DNA from: Closterium sp. NIES-65 | Lineage: Eukaryota > Streptophyta > Zygnematophyceae > Desmidiales > Closteriaceae | DNA: 64,000 nt | Direction: 5' to 3' | NCBI GenBank assembly: GCA_948144175.1 | Contig: CANXME010000233.1 | Location: 1,629,800 to 1,693,799 of the forward strand | Shown: piece by piece, positions 11,474 through 22,734 of the stretch | Layout: every line of letters starts with the position of its first letter | Position numbering within the stretch: the first letter of the stretch is position 1 | The notes under the pieces: generated by a model | The model's input: the letters and a program-made list of their open reading frames with translations, nothing else | The model's database searches: none | Told to the model about the DNA's origin: nothing | Translations under genes and position numbers: made by a program

Positions 11474-12187
11474 ACGTGGCCTGGTGCCGGCCCATCCGGG
11501 AGCACGTACATTGGGTCACGCGCTGACCTCCAGAAGTGAACTGGTCAACCCACTGGTCCTGGAGGTCACCACCACTCACCAAGTTCGTAGAGAACGAGGG
11601 GAGGTGAAGACCTAACAGGGAGCCAGATGGGACCGCCGGAAACGGCAGGACCGTGGAGGATTGCGCAAGGTCTGGACCCCCAGAGGGGTCTGCCAGGGAG
11701 ACTGCAACCGGCCGATGGAGCGGCGTGAGGGTGGTGGTATCGCGAAGGAAGGAGCGAGAAGCACCTGAGTCAAGTGTGAAGGTGTACAAGGCCTCGGCAG
11801 TCGCAGTACCAGAGAGAGCAGACTCACCAGCACCTAGAGCAGGAGACGCACTAGCACCTGGGGCAGCAGCCTCACTAGCACCTAGAGCAGGAGACGCACT
11901 AGCACCTAGAGCAGAAGCCTCTCCAGCACCTAGAGCAGCAGGCTCTATATCTGGTTCAGGCAGTACGCACAGGAAACCGGCACGGTCAGCACTAGTAGGC
12001 AATGCATACATGGCAGTGAGAATAGCATCATAGTCAAGAGCAAATATATCTACCCTCTGCCCAAGCAGCTCGAGCCAGGAAGGGAGCTCAGCCTCGTCGC
12101 CAAACTCGGTACGCCAGGCGTCGCTCAGACGGGCAAAGCAGCGGGACAGTGTGTGACCAAGCGTCCTGCAAGCCTGACCAGCCTGAT
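11474..12187 (-). pseudogene. C: protease and zinc-knuckle-side gag remnant
   Basis: Read from 12187 downwards: CFARLSDAWRTEFGDEAELPSW, VDIFALDYDAILTAMYALPTSADRAGFLC, an Ala-rich ALGAGEAS repeat, then the protease FTLDSGASRSFLRDTTTLTPL with the DSG motif intact, and LHLPSFSTNLVSGGDLQDQWV. The frame is cut at 12187/12188 by chromovirus F; the upstream part resumes at 32892. Confidence 0.85.
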
Positions 12188-12544
12188 TGTGAGGATCTAT
12201 GATCGAGCACAGAAAAGAGAATGTGAATTGAATGATCACTTGGGTACAACACGAGGCTATATATAGGCTTGATACAAGGCCCCGTAACAATGTGTTACGC
12301 GAAGGTTCCGCGGGTCGCGAAGCGTCCCAAACAGATCCTTCCCGAATTCGGTAGAAGGCAATTCGAAAAGCCAGAATTCGGTGCTCGCAACCTAGCTCGG
12401 TGCTATAACTATAATAAAATATAGGAAAGCACCTAGCCTAGGAAATCAAGCAATTCATGCATGCATATAATTATCCTATGCTAGAAATAGCATAATAAAG
12501 TAAGGCAAGCAAGCATAGCTGGCATAAGCCGTCGTACTCTCACA
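12188..12544 (-). repeat. 3' LTR of F
   Basis: 357 bp, TGTGAGGATC to GTACTCTCACA. It contains aggctatatataggctt, a TATA-like motif. CGTCCCCCCCTC at 12545-12556 is the polypurine tract on the minus strand. The right-hand copy differs mainly by an 8-bp insertion near 32698 and a lost base at its end. Confidence 0.88.
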
Positions 12545-12554
12545 CGTCCCCCCC

Positions 12555-12968
12555 TCAAAGCTGGGTGGCGTGAGAAACACCCTGCTTGACAAGATAGTCC
12601 TTGAGAGCACGGCGTGCGTTGCCCATATCAGCTTCTGCAACCCAACTGTCCTCAGTGGGGTCGTATCCCTTCCAGCGGATCAGGAACTCGAGGGTCTTGC
12701 CGCCGCGGCGCCGATGAGTGAGAACACGTTCCACTTCGTACTCGGGTTCATCCTGTATAAGAACAGGAGGTGGTGGCGGTAGCTGGCGTCCCTGGAACTG
12801 TAGGTTTGGGTCCTTGTAGGGTTTCAGTAGCTGGACATGGAAAGCATTGTGAAGCTTCCATGTGTCTGGTAAGCGCAAGCGGAATGTAACTGGTGTCACC
12901 TTTGCCTCAACGAGAAAAGGACCACAGAAGCGAGGCCGGAGTTTGGATGGGAGGTGAGACAGGTTCAA
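12555..12968 (-). pseudogene. F: integrase C-terminus with chromodomain
   Basis: 138 codons. KLRPRFCGPFLVEAKV and LPDTWKLHNAFHVQLLKPY are the standard integrase tail. YEVERVLTHRRRGG, LEFLIRWKGYDPTEDSWV and the following helix form a chromodomain, which places F among chromoviruses. Chromodomains of such integrases are thought to guide integration to marked chromatin. The segment is one frame off the integrase core at about 12970. Confidence 0.9.
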
Positions 12969-14120
12969 GTTGCGTCTGATCTCCGACTGCTACTGAGTGA
13001 TCACGTCGCTGACGATCGGCGTACTGCTTCTGGGAGTTCTGCATCGTGGTGAGACGTCGCTGAGTCTTCTCCCATAGCTGCTGCATGGTGGTGATGAAGT
13101 CATGTGCAGCTTGGACGTGTGCCGGTGTGGTTGGCTGATGTGGTGTGAGTGGTTCCCGTCCGTAACACAAGAAGAAAGGAGTGTTCCCTGTGGCCGCATG
13201 TGATGCGTTGTTGTAAGCGAACTCTAGGGTCGGTAACTGTGTGTCCCAGTGGCTGACGTCGTCCTTGCAAGCTGTGCGCAGTAACTGTTCAACCACTTGA
13301 TTGAGTCGCTCCGTCTGTCCGTCAGTGTGGGGGTGGTATGCTGAAGACATTGCAAGATTTGTCCCCAACAGTCCCATGAGCTCCTTCCAGAACTTACTGG
13401 TGAATTTTGAGTCTTTGTCTGAGATGAGTGTAGCGGGGATGCCGTGGATGGTGATGATGCGGTCGAAGAAGAGGCGAGCAGTGTCTCCAGTTGTAGCCGT
13501 GGCGTTGGTTGGTATGAAGTGACCCATTTTGGAGAACTTGTCGATCACCACGAGTATAGCGTCATGCCCTCGTGAGGTCGAAGGAAGTCCTGTGATGAAG
13601 TCGAGGCTAACGACCTGCCATGGCTGCTCCGGTACGGGTAGAGGCAGAAGTAACCCTGCTTTTTCTGCTTGCTGCTCTTCATCCGCTGGCACGTGTCGCA
13701 AGAGGTGACGAACTGTTGCACGTCTGCTGCCATCCCGGGCCAGTAGTAATACTTTGCTATCCCTGCTAACGTCTTGTTGCTCCCGAAATGTCCCGCGTAA
13801 GGTACGTCGTGAAACTCCTCCAATAGTATCTGCCGTAGCGGGGCATAATTCGGTACCCAAATCTTTCCTGTGCCCTTCCTTATAGCTAAGTCTTTCTCCC
13901 ACTGTAACAGCTTCTTAGTCTGTGCTGTAGCGATCTCTGCGTCCACGGAGTACCCATGTTGGAATAGACCCTTGAGCAGAGGGTTCATCCTGCGAGCTGG
14001 ATGCCTGCTACATTTTCGGGGCGGCTCAACGCGTCTGCCTTGTTGTGTAGCCCGGGCTTGTAGACGATGTCGTAGTGGAAGTGGGTCTCCAAGAAATCCA
14101 CCCACCGCACCTGACGTCAT
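12907..14120 (-). pseudogene. F: Ty3-type integrase core, frameshifted
   Basis: 14120-13640 carries the zinc-binding region (DVPYAGHFGSNKTLAG, CDTCQRMKSS). After a frameshift near 13640, 13620-12970 carries the DDE core: VVSLDFITGLPST, LISDKDSKFTSKFW and HPHTDGQTERLNQ. All three catalytic residues are present. A second frameshift near 12970 separates it from the chromodomain. Confidence 0.88.
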
Positions 14121-15460
14121 GAGAGCGTAGGCTGCGACTTCAGGTATTTGAGGCTGCAGTGGTCAGTATAGACTGTGGTCTTGGCTCCCTCTAGGTAACA
14201 CCTCCATGCCTCGAAGGCTTCGACTATTGCTAAGGCTTCCTTGTCGTGAATGGGGTAGTTTAGTTCTGCTTTGTGTAGTTTCTTACTGAGGTAAGCGATA
14301 GGCTTTAACCCGTTCCCGTGATCCTGCATCAGTACTGCTCCGACTGCCTGGTCACTACCGTCTGCTTCAACTACGTAGTCCTTCTCGGGGTCCGATAGGA
14401 TGAGTACTGGTGCTGTGGTCAGTGGTGTCTGTAAGTGTTCCATGGCTTGCTGATGAGGAGTATCCCATTTGAATGGCGTATCCTTTTTCAGTAGATCGGT
14501 CAGTGGCGCTGCTATCTTAGCGTACTGCGGCACGAACCTGTTGTAGTAGTTGGCGAAGCCTAGGAACTGCTGCAACTCCTTCATGTTCTCAAGAACTTTC
14601 CACTTTTTAACGGCTTCGATCTTCCGCGGGTCCACGTGTACGCCCTCCGCACTCACCATGTGCCCGAGAAACTGCACCTTCTTCAGTGCGAAGTCGCTCT
14701 TCGACAGCTTCACGTAGAACTTATTTATCCGTAGGATCTCGAACACCTTCCGCAGATGCTCCACGTACTCCTTCATGTTCTTGGAGTAGATGAGGATATC
14801 GTCCAGGTACACTACTACGCACTCGTCCAGTAGGGCCCGTAGAATATGGTTCATCTCTGCCTGGAACGTCGCTGGTGCGTTGCAGAGTCCGAACGGCATC
14901 ACCAATTATTCGTAGGAGCCATATCTGGTACGGAACGCCGTCTTGTGGATCGAGTTGTCCGCCATCTTGATCTGCCAGTAACCCGACCGTAGGTCCAGCT
15001 TCGAGAAGACTGTTGCACCACGCAGTTGGTCCGGTAAGTCGTCGATGCGCGGTATGGGGTATTTGTTTTTAACTGTCTGTTTGTTCAGTGCGCGGTAGTC
15101 GATGCACATCCGTAAACTGCCGTCTGGTTTTGGTGTGAAGAGAACTGGTGCGCCGTAGGGAGAGGTGGATGGGCGGATCAGCTGTCTGTCCAGTAGATAC
15201 TCGATCTGTTTCTTCATGTCTGTCAGCTCGGTCGGACTCAGTCGGTATGGTGCGCGTGAGACGGGTTTCGCACCTGGTTCCTCCACGATCTCGTGCACGT
15301 GGGTGCGTGTTGGAGGTATGCCTGCGGGTAGGTCGTCGGGCAGTATCTCCTTGTACTGCTCCAAGACCTCCTTTACTGCTGCAGGTAGTTCTGCTTTCGG
15401 CTTCTCCTCCTCTTTTGCTGTCATAACCAGTGCTAGGTAACCCGTGTTACTCTCGTTCAC
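14117..15460 (-). pseudogene. F: reverse transcriptase-RNase H, one nonsense codon
   Basis: 15460-14906 has [40 protein letters not shown] and [16 protein letters not shown] then replaces the usual Trp before LVMPFGLCNAPATFQ at 14905. VVYLDDILIYS is the catalytic YLDD. FLGFANYYNRFVP and YVVEADGSDQAVGAVLMQ mark the connection and RNase H; HDKEALAIVEAFEAWR and TDHCSLKYL follow. Except for the TAA the domain is well preserved. Confidence 0.9.
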
Positions 15461-15463
15461 CGT

Positions 15464-16237
15464 CTATTCGAACCGTGCCAGTGTCGTTTCAGGAATGTCT
15501 CCTGTATCCGTCCAGCTTCGCAGTGCTATCCGCTTCCCGTTGTTGTAGATGCACACCTTGCTGTCGACCCAATCGATCTCGGGGTTGAACCACTTCAGGA
15601 AATCTCGCCCCAAGATAAAATCTAACCCTTTGATGTTGGTGATTGGTAGCTTCGGCTTCCACCTCAACGCACCGATATGTAGCTGCAGTGATGCTTCGCT
15701 GTGGATAGGAAGCTTCGTACCGTCCACCATGGTTGCTGAAAACTGGGTCTCCTCTGCCTTCTCTCCAATTTTCTCCAATGTTTCGCGGTCATACACCGAG
15801 TGAGATGCACCGCTGTCCACCAGTGCGTGGAGGCGTCGCCCATTGCATAACACCTCGAGGAGTAGTGGTCTCTGCTGCGCTGAGTAGCCAAAGAGGGTCT
15901 CATTAATAGGATCATAGGGTACACCAAAGTGAATACCTTCCCTTTTTCCTATACTCGACTCAGCACTTTCCAACTTCACCTGGGGTGTAGGAGGATTGTT
16001 CCGAGGCTTGTATAAATTTTCCTGAGCCTCGATGTCTCCTCTAAGCTTTGGCAGCTGTGTAGGCTTCACCTGTGGGCAACGGGGAGCCTTAACGCTGTGC
16101 TGCGGGGAGAGAATATTAACTCCACGGAACGCACGACCCTTTTCTACGCTCCGTAGTACTTTGCCCAACTTCTCAGGTACCTGAATAATTTCTAAAGGCT
16201 TTTTCTTGTCCTTTAAACCTCCCCTGAATTTTTCCAA
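15464..16237 (-). pseudogene. F: aspartic protease segment
   Basis: The minus frame contains LHALVDSGASHSVYDRETL, with an intact DSGAS active site, and the flap-side GLDFILGRDFLKWFNPEIDW, typical of Ty3 proteases. A TAG at about 15464 separates it from the RT segment. It is preceded by a Lys/Pro-rich linker. Confidence 0.85.
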
Positions 16238-16269
16238 GGCTTGAAAACCACGAGAAGCAATATTCTTGG

Positions 16270-17260
16270 TTAGATTATCTTTATAGGATACTTTAACGAA
16301 TTCTTACTTTCATGGGTGTTCGGCTGGAGTTTCCCGGTCGGTGCAGAGTCTTTTTTCGCGGAGCCTCCATTCGCCTTGGCCATTTCCCCTGATGCCGGCC
16401 GGTCGTGACGTTTTTTATTCGCGCCATCATTTTCTCCTATTTTCATCCGCTCCGAAGTCGCCTCGTCGTTGCCCTTTCGTGCTTTCCGGATCTTTACGCG
16501 ATCGCCAGGTCGATCCGCGGCTACTGGCGACTGCCAGTTTTTTGACTTCGGGGGCGCTCCACTGTTACCGTCGCGGAGTGCCGCACGTACCATTTTCATT
16601 TTGAAGCACGACAAAATCTGATGCCCTGCTGCGCCGCAAAACTCGCATTTTGTTGGCTGCTACTTTGCGTCGTATTTGTCGATGTCCATCGGTTCGGCGA
16701 ATGTGGGGGGTGCCGATCGCTCCGTGCCGAATGTACGGTTCAGCGTGAAGCGTCGTGTTTCGGGTTGACCTCGATTCAGCGTGTCGTATCGTTCGGCAGC
16801 ACGCACGATGTCTCTGTAGCTGTTGTAATTCGCCGCAATCACCTGCCGTTGAATCTCCTTTTTTAATCTTTCTGTGTACGCCTGGATTTTTTCGCCTTCG
16901 GTCAGGTCGGTGATGCGGTTGAACTAGGGACTCCATCTGCTGCGTGTACTGTGCTACACTGCTGTATTGCTTGTGTCGGTCTATCTAGCTGCCGCGCCAT
17001 GTAGGTCGTATTAATCGGTTTGAAACGTTCGATTAAATTTGCCAGAAACTGCTGCCACGTTTTCTCCCCGCGGGCTACGTTGGTGTAGTAAATCCATTCG
17101 AGTGCTGGTCCGCATAACAGTGTCGCTGCGAGCCGAATCCGTGATGCGTCAAGATTGCGGGGTCGAACAGCCAATGGCCTCGAAGTAAATTTCGAGGGTG
17201 GCCACGAATCGCCGGACGTCGGATCCCTTCGCGCTTGGATCGAACGCCTCAAAGAGCCTC
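16270..17260 (-). pseudogene. F: gag, main part, with zinc knuckle
   Basis: LFEAFDPSAKGSDVRRFVATLEIYF (about 17258-17170) begins the capsid; frame changes follow near 17160 and 16920. The capsid words are GPALEWIYYTNV and WQQFLANLIERFKP. The CCHC knuckle CEFCGAAGHQILSC (C-X2-C-X4-H-X4-C) lies near 16600-16650 and is preceded by a TAA. The first 80 or so codons are displaced to 32167-32404 by insertion E. Non-functional. Confidence 0.85.
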
Positions 17261-17265
17261 GGTCG

Positions 17266-17394
17266 TGTCAGAACATTATAGCTTATAATTTTGTCTAGGA
17301 TGTAGTGGGGTAGCCCATAAGGGGTACAACCCAATTAGGGTTAGTACTTGTACCCAACTGTTTCATAGTTCAATCATTCTCGTTCAATTTCACA
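17266..17394 (+). repeat. 5' LTR of E
   Basis: 129 bp, TGTCAGAACATT to TTCAATTTCACA, directly followed by the PBS TGGTATAGAGC at 17395. Confidence 0.88.
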
Positions 17395-17960
17395 TGGTAT
17401 AGAGCAGGTTCCCCTGCGGGAACTGTTCCTAGGGCCCACCGTTTTGTTTCCTGCCCGGAGCGCGCTCAGCCTCTGCCCGAGTCGCGCTCCCCTCTCACGA
17501 TCCCGTCGCGCCGCCCTTAGCGGCCCCGTCGTGTCGCGCCTCCCTAGCGGCCCCGTCGAGTCGCCCTTGCGACCCCGTCGCGCCGCCCTCGCGGCCTCGT
17601 CGCGCCGCCCACGCGGCCCCGTTCCGCCGCCCTCGCGGCCCCGTCGCGTCGCGCCGCCCTTGCGGCCCTTTCGCGCCGCCCTCGCGGCCTCTTCGAGCCG
17701 CCCTAGCGACCCCTCCAAGCCGCCTTCGCGGCCCCGTCGCCTACCCTTGCGGCCCCGGCGCCCCTCGCGGCCCCGTCGCCTACCCTGCGGCCCCGTCGCC
17801 TACCCTGCTGGCCCCGGCGCCTACCCTGCGGCCCCGGCACCTACCCTGCGACCCCGTCGCCGACCTTGCTTGCCCCGTCGCCTACCCTGCAGCCCCAACG
17901 CCTATCCTGCGGCCCCGTCGCCTACCCCTGCGGCCCCAGCGCCGCCCTTCCCGGCCCCGG
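17395..17960 (+). promoter_or_regulatory. E: PBS and GC-rich leader, first part
   Basis: TGGTATAGAGC at 17395-17405 resembles the copia initiator-Met PBS TGGTATCAGAGC minus one C. A hairpin GGTTCCC (17407-17413) / GGGAAC (17418-17423) and the palindrome GGGCCC (17432-17437) follow. From 17460 on there are short GC-rich repeats (cggccccgtcgc, cctaccctg). Open frames here come from base composition; I call no gene. Element D interrupts the leader at 17960. Confidence 0.7.
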
Positions 17961-18090
17961 TGTGAAACAAGTGAACAGGATGGAAATGACTAAGTCAGAG
18001 TTGGGTACAAATACAACCCTAGAAAGCTGTACCCCATATGTGCTACCCCACTATAGCCTACAAACATGCATCAACTATAATACTCTGACA
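17961..18090 (-). repeat. 3' LTR of D
   Basis: 130 bp, TGTGAAACAAG to ATACTCTGACA, followed by CACCCCCATAGGC (minus-strand polypurine tract). Confidence 0.9.
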
Positions 18091-18301
18091 CACCCCCATA
18101 GGCTAAGTGGGGGAGAACAAGGGGTCACAAGACCAGTCAAGCAAAGCAAAGCAAAGCAAGCTCAGGGTGGATCACAAAGTCACCACACAGTCCGAGCACA
18201 AGAGCAGGGCCAGAGGCCAGTTCACATGCAGGAGTACAGACATATATATAAAACTAGACAAGCAAGAGCAGGTATATATATATGTCACAGTACAAGTGAA
18301 G

Positions 18302-20200
18302 TCAAGAGGAGAGCAAGTGAGGCAAGACAGGTACAAGACCCAGCTGGGTGCAAAAGCGCTGATGGTCACAAGGCGCGAGTGCCTTGGTGAACACATCAGC
18401 AGTGTTGGCCTCAGAGGCCACGTACGCAAGTCGCAACTGACCACGCTGCTGCAGCTCACGAGCAAGGAAGTAGCGGAGAGCAATGTGCTTCGTTCTGTGC
18501 TCCAAGCGCTGCTCTCGACACAAGGCCAGCATGGCCTTGTTGTCTACGTACAGCACTGGAGGAGAACGAGGCGGCTCTCCAAGGTCAGTCAGCAGGTAGG
18601 TGAGCCAGCGAAGCTCCTGTGCAGCCATGGCCCCGGCGTAGATCTCAGCCTCACAACTGGAGCCGAGAACCGAAGACGAGCGAGTAGACCGCCACGAGAC
18701 AGAGCCGGAACCAAGGCTGAAGGTGTAACCCTGAGACGACTGCTGCGTAGCCTGGTCGTCAGCCCAAGAAGCGTCCGCGTGGCCGGTAAGGACCACTGGA
18801 CTCCGCCCTCCAAGCACTAGCCCCATGCCCGACGTACTGCACAGGTAGCGCAATACCCTCTTCGCTGCAGCCATGTGCTCCGGTCTGTGTCTCCCAGGAG
18901 CAACATAGCGTGCAAAAATGCTCAGAGGGTATGCAAGGTCAGGTCGTGTGCAGGTCATCAGGTACATGAGGCAGCCAACAAGCTCTGCATACGGACCACT
19001 CGACTCTACGGACTCATCCGAAGGCAGAGCTGAGAGTGAGTGGCGAGTAGGCAGAGGAGTGGCCTGAGGCGAGGAGTACGTGAAGCCGAAGCGCTGAAGG
19101 ACCTGCTGCACCATGTGTGACTGAGTCAAGGTAATGGTGCGGCGTGCTCTGTCCCGAGTGATCTGCAAGCCAAGGTAGCTGCGCAGTTCACCCAGGTCTG
19201 TGCACGTGTGTCTCTTCAGCAGCTCGGACTTCACGTAGGCGAGTCCAGCAGTGTCCGCTGTGGCAAAGACCAAGTCGTCGACGTACACGAGGATGTAGAA
19301 CGGCGGCAGGGAAGTGTCGGTGCGAAGAAACAGCGACGGGTCAGCAGTAGAAGGAGCAAACCCAAGAGCCGCAAGCGTAGTCCTCAGTGTGTCGTGCCAC
19401 TCACGCGGTGCCTGGCGGAGACCGTAGACTGGCCGTCGGAGGCTCCCTTGGGAGCCAGGAGGGAAAGTCCAAGTGAAGCCAGGTGGACGGCGAAGCCAGA
19501 TCTCCTCGTGCAGGCTACCCTGCAAGAACGCAGTGCTGAAGTCGAGAGAGTGAAGCTCGTAGTCACGCTGAGCGGCTATGTGCAGCAGCACCCGAAGAGT
19601 AGTCATCTTCGGGGTGGGAGAGAAGGTCTGAAAGTAGTCAACTCCCTGCCGCTGACTGAAGCCACGAGCAACGTACCGTGCCTTGAAGACAGGTGGAGAG
19701 CCCGGCGGCCGCTTCACCCTGAAGATCCACATGCCACTGACAATGTTCGCCCCAGGAGGGGGAACCGCGTCAACGTAGGTGCCTGTGGACTTCCAGGAAG
19801 CCATCTCTGCATCCATAGCTGCCTGCCACTGAGAGGAGTAGGGACCCTCTACGGCCTCCGCGTAAGAACGCGGAGTCGGGATGTCTAGTGCATCCGGGTC
19901 TCCCTCAGGGGCAAGCAGTACAGACGCGAGATGAGGTGAAGCAGCCGCTAGACACTGTAACTCCTCCTACCTGTCCTCTAGGACGTCCGTGCCAAGAGCA
20001 CACTCACCCCCGACGGACGGAGGACAGACAGACGCAGACTCAGCAACAAGACTAGCAGCGTAGTCGAGACGACAGCGAGCAGCAAAGTCGACGAGCTCAG
20101 CGACTAGAGCAGACGCAGCAGTGGACTCAAAAGAGGGGTCAGTGACGACAGTAGCAAGCAGACGCGTGACAGTAGGACTGGCAGCACGAAGAGAGTCCGA
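18302..20200 (-). pseudogene. D: reverse transcriptase-RNase H
   Basis: The 504-codon frame 19816-18302 spans the whole RT and RNase H: KARYVARGFSQRQGVDYF, LHSLDFSTAFLQGSLHEEIW, the catalytic FYILVYVDDLVFA, LVGCLMYLMTCTRPDLAYPL, TGHADASWADDQ, SCEAEIYAGAMAAQELRW, LYVDNKAMLALCREQ, HRTKHIALRYFLA and VFTKAL. Upstream (20200-19967) is the family segment TRLLATVVTDPSFES, ending LEDR then TAG where relatives have Gln. So RT itself is intact but is separated from the rest by a nonsense codon, and by a frameshift near 20205. Confidence 0.9.
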
Positions 20201-20201
20201 C

Positions 20202-21183
20202 TCAAGGGTCGGCAAGCGCAGGAAGAGAGGACTCAGGAGGAGAAGGCAAAGGGGCACGCAGAGGAGCAGTGGACGGTCGCAAAGACATCCGGTGCGTGCC
20301 AGGGACAGGAGGAGGACGCTGACGCGAACTGCGACCACTAGCGCGAGCAGCACGAACAGGCGACGCGGGACGAGACGCAGGCTCACGACGCTCAGCAAGA
20401 CCTCCAGTAGGACCAGTGTAAGGAGAGGGAGCAGGCAGTGGAGAGGAAGGCTCCAGCAGGGACTGCGACTGGACAGGCGGTGGACCCTCTACTAGAGGAG
20501 AAAGACCAAGAACCTGCTGCAGGAGCGGAACGAAGTACGGCCGAGGCCGCGCGGCAGCTCCAGACTCAGCAGGGACAGCACCAGCACCCTCAGCGACAGC
20601 ACCAGCGCCACCCACACCTCCAGCGGCAGGACCAACAGCAGTAGGCTCAGCACCAACGCCCTCAGCAGCTCCAGCTCCAGGAGGACCCGCAGGTCCAGCA
20701 GCTCCGGGACCGGCAGCACCCGCACCCTCGACGGTCGAAGAAGCTCCAGCTCCAGCTCCAGCAGCACCTCCAGACTCAGCAGCACGCCTCCAGCGGCGAG
20801 CGAACCACTCGCGCAGCTCCTGTGGAGAGAGGGGCTCCCGGCGAGACGCAGCAGCAGGAGAAACCCCAGGCTCAGCAGCTCCAGACGCAGCACCCCCAGG
20901 CTCAGCAGCTCCCATCTCAGCACCCCCAGGCTCAGCAGCTCCCGACCCAGCACCCCCAGACCCAGCACCTCCAGGCACAGCACCCCCCGGCTCAGCACCC
21001 CCAGGCTCCGCACCCTCCGCAGTAGCACCCTCAGGCCCAGCACCCCCAGCAGCAGCACCCCCAGGCTCAGCACCCCCGCGCACAGCACCCCCAGAGTCAG
21101 CACCCCCAGGCTCAGCACCCGCAGCAGCACCAGAGTCACCAGTAACCTCGACCGGGTCAACTGGCGTCTACCTGGGACACACC
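20202..21183 (-). repeat. D: Gly/Ala/Pro linker between integrase and RT
   Basis: The minus frame 21083-20202 reads GGAEPGGA-like pentads, then LSPQELREWFARRWRRA, then a GAAGPAGPPGAG-type tract, then ARPRPYFVPLLQQVLGL. The DNA shows 15-bp-type units (ctcagcacccccagg). A 1-nt insertion near 20205 shifts the frame relative to RT. Confidence 0.75.
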
Positions 21184-22734
21184 TTAGGGGGCAGGAACCT
21201 GAGGGGGGAGGGGGTCTACCGGGGGGGGAACCGGCACAAGGAAGTCCGGGGGAGGGGGGAGGGAAGGAGTGCGGTAGGGGAAGAGACGGTAGAAGGGGAC
21301 TGACTCGTCGAACGTGACGTCCTGGGAGGACAGAACACGACGAGAGGAGGGGTGGTAAAACTGCCACCCTGGGGCGTCAGTGGGGAAGCCAAGGAAGACA
21401 CAGGGAGCAGCACGAGGGGACAGCTTGTCCGCAGACAAGTCGCGGACAAACGCCCGAGATCCCCAGACACGGAACACAGACGCATCGCCAACCTTCCCCG
21501 TCCACAGCAAGGCTGGGGACATCGCAGGCCGAGAGACCCGGGGGTGAAGGTTGAGCTGATGCGCCGCGTACCTCACCGCAAACGGCCACAGAAAATGGGG
21601 GGCAGCCGCATGCATCATGGACGTACGAGCGACATCCATGACCATGCCAATGCGGCGCTCAGCAATCCCATTTTGCTGTGGTGAGTCCGGAAGCGTGAAG
21701 GTCTGGCGAATCCCCCGTGCACGACAGTAGTCCCGCAGAAGGCGAGAAGAGAACTCTCCGCCTCTGTCCGAGTGCAGACGCAGAACAGGAAAGTCCGAGC
21801 CGAAGCTCTTCCTGAGCTGGAGACGAGCCTCGCGGATCCAGTCGATCAGCACCTCAGTGACCGCACCCTTGCTGCGCAAGGGGAGGACTGTGGTGTAACG
21901 CGAGTAGTCGTCAACCACCAACAGGAAGTAGCGCTCGTGACCCTGCCCACGGACGGGGGCTGGGCCCCACACATCCATGTGAAGCGTCTGCAGGGGAGCC
22001 TCTGTCGGGGGGAAGTGGGAGGAGTGAGGAGTAGCCCGGAGGCGACCCTCGACACAGGGGACACAGGAAGGTCCTGGCCCGGAGGGGAGAGGAGGGAGAG
22101 ACTGGGGAAGACCAGAGACAAGGACACGGGAAGCCATGCTCCGAAGACGGGGCAAGGAGGGGTGGCCAAGACGGTGGTGCCACAGGAGAGTCTCGTGAGA
22201 CAGGAGGCGACAAGAACAGGGGGCAGACTCAGGACCTGACCGGGACGCAGCAGCAAGCACCTGACCCGACGCAGCCACCTGACCAGACGCAGGGACAGGA
22301 GGAGACTCAACGGTCAGGGTGTAGAGACTCGACCCCGGCCGACGCGAGAACGTGGCCAGGTGTCGGCCTGTGCGTGCCTCCGTGCAGTGGGTCACCCGCT
22401 GACTCGCAGGAGTGAACTGGTGAACCCCCACATCCTGCAGGTCCGCTCCACTCACCAAGTTCGTAGAGAACGAGGGAAGGTACAGACCAGACAGGGTGCC
22501 CGAAGGGGCAGCCGGACACGGGAGGACAGTGGAGAAGTGAGACAGGACAGGACCCCCAGAGGGGTCAGCAAGGGAGACCGCAACCGGCCGGCCGAGCGGC
22601 GTAAGGGTAGTGCGGTCTCGAAAGAAGGAGCGAGAAGCCCCAGAGTCAAGTGTGAAAGTGAGGGAGGACGAGGGACGACGCAGTACCTGAGAGCGCAGTC
22701 TCACCAGTACCTGAGAGTACAGACGCACTGGCAC
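21184..22734 (-). pseudogene. D: protease-integrase
   Basis: 516 codons. The protease has FTLDSGASRSFFRDRTTLTPLG (DSG intact). The integrase has the zinc domain LLWHHRLGHPS with CVPCVEGR, then the catalytic core HMDVWGP, LRLHSDRGGEF and QQNGIAERRIG, then SADKLSPRAAPCVFLGFPTD and WQFYHPSSRRV. All DDE residues are present. The frame ends in TAA at 21184, where E, H and I read on as SGVSQVD. A frameshift near 22680 separates it from gag. Confidence 0.9.
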
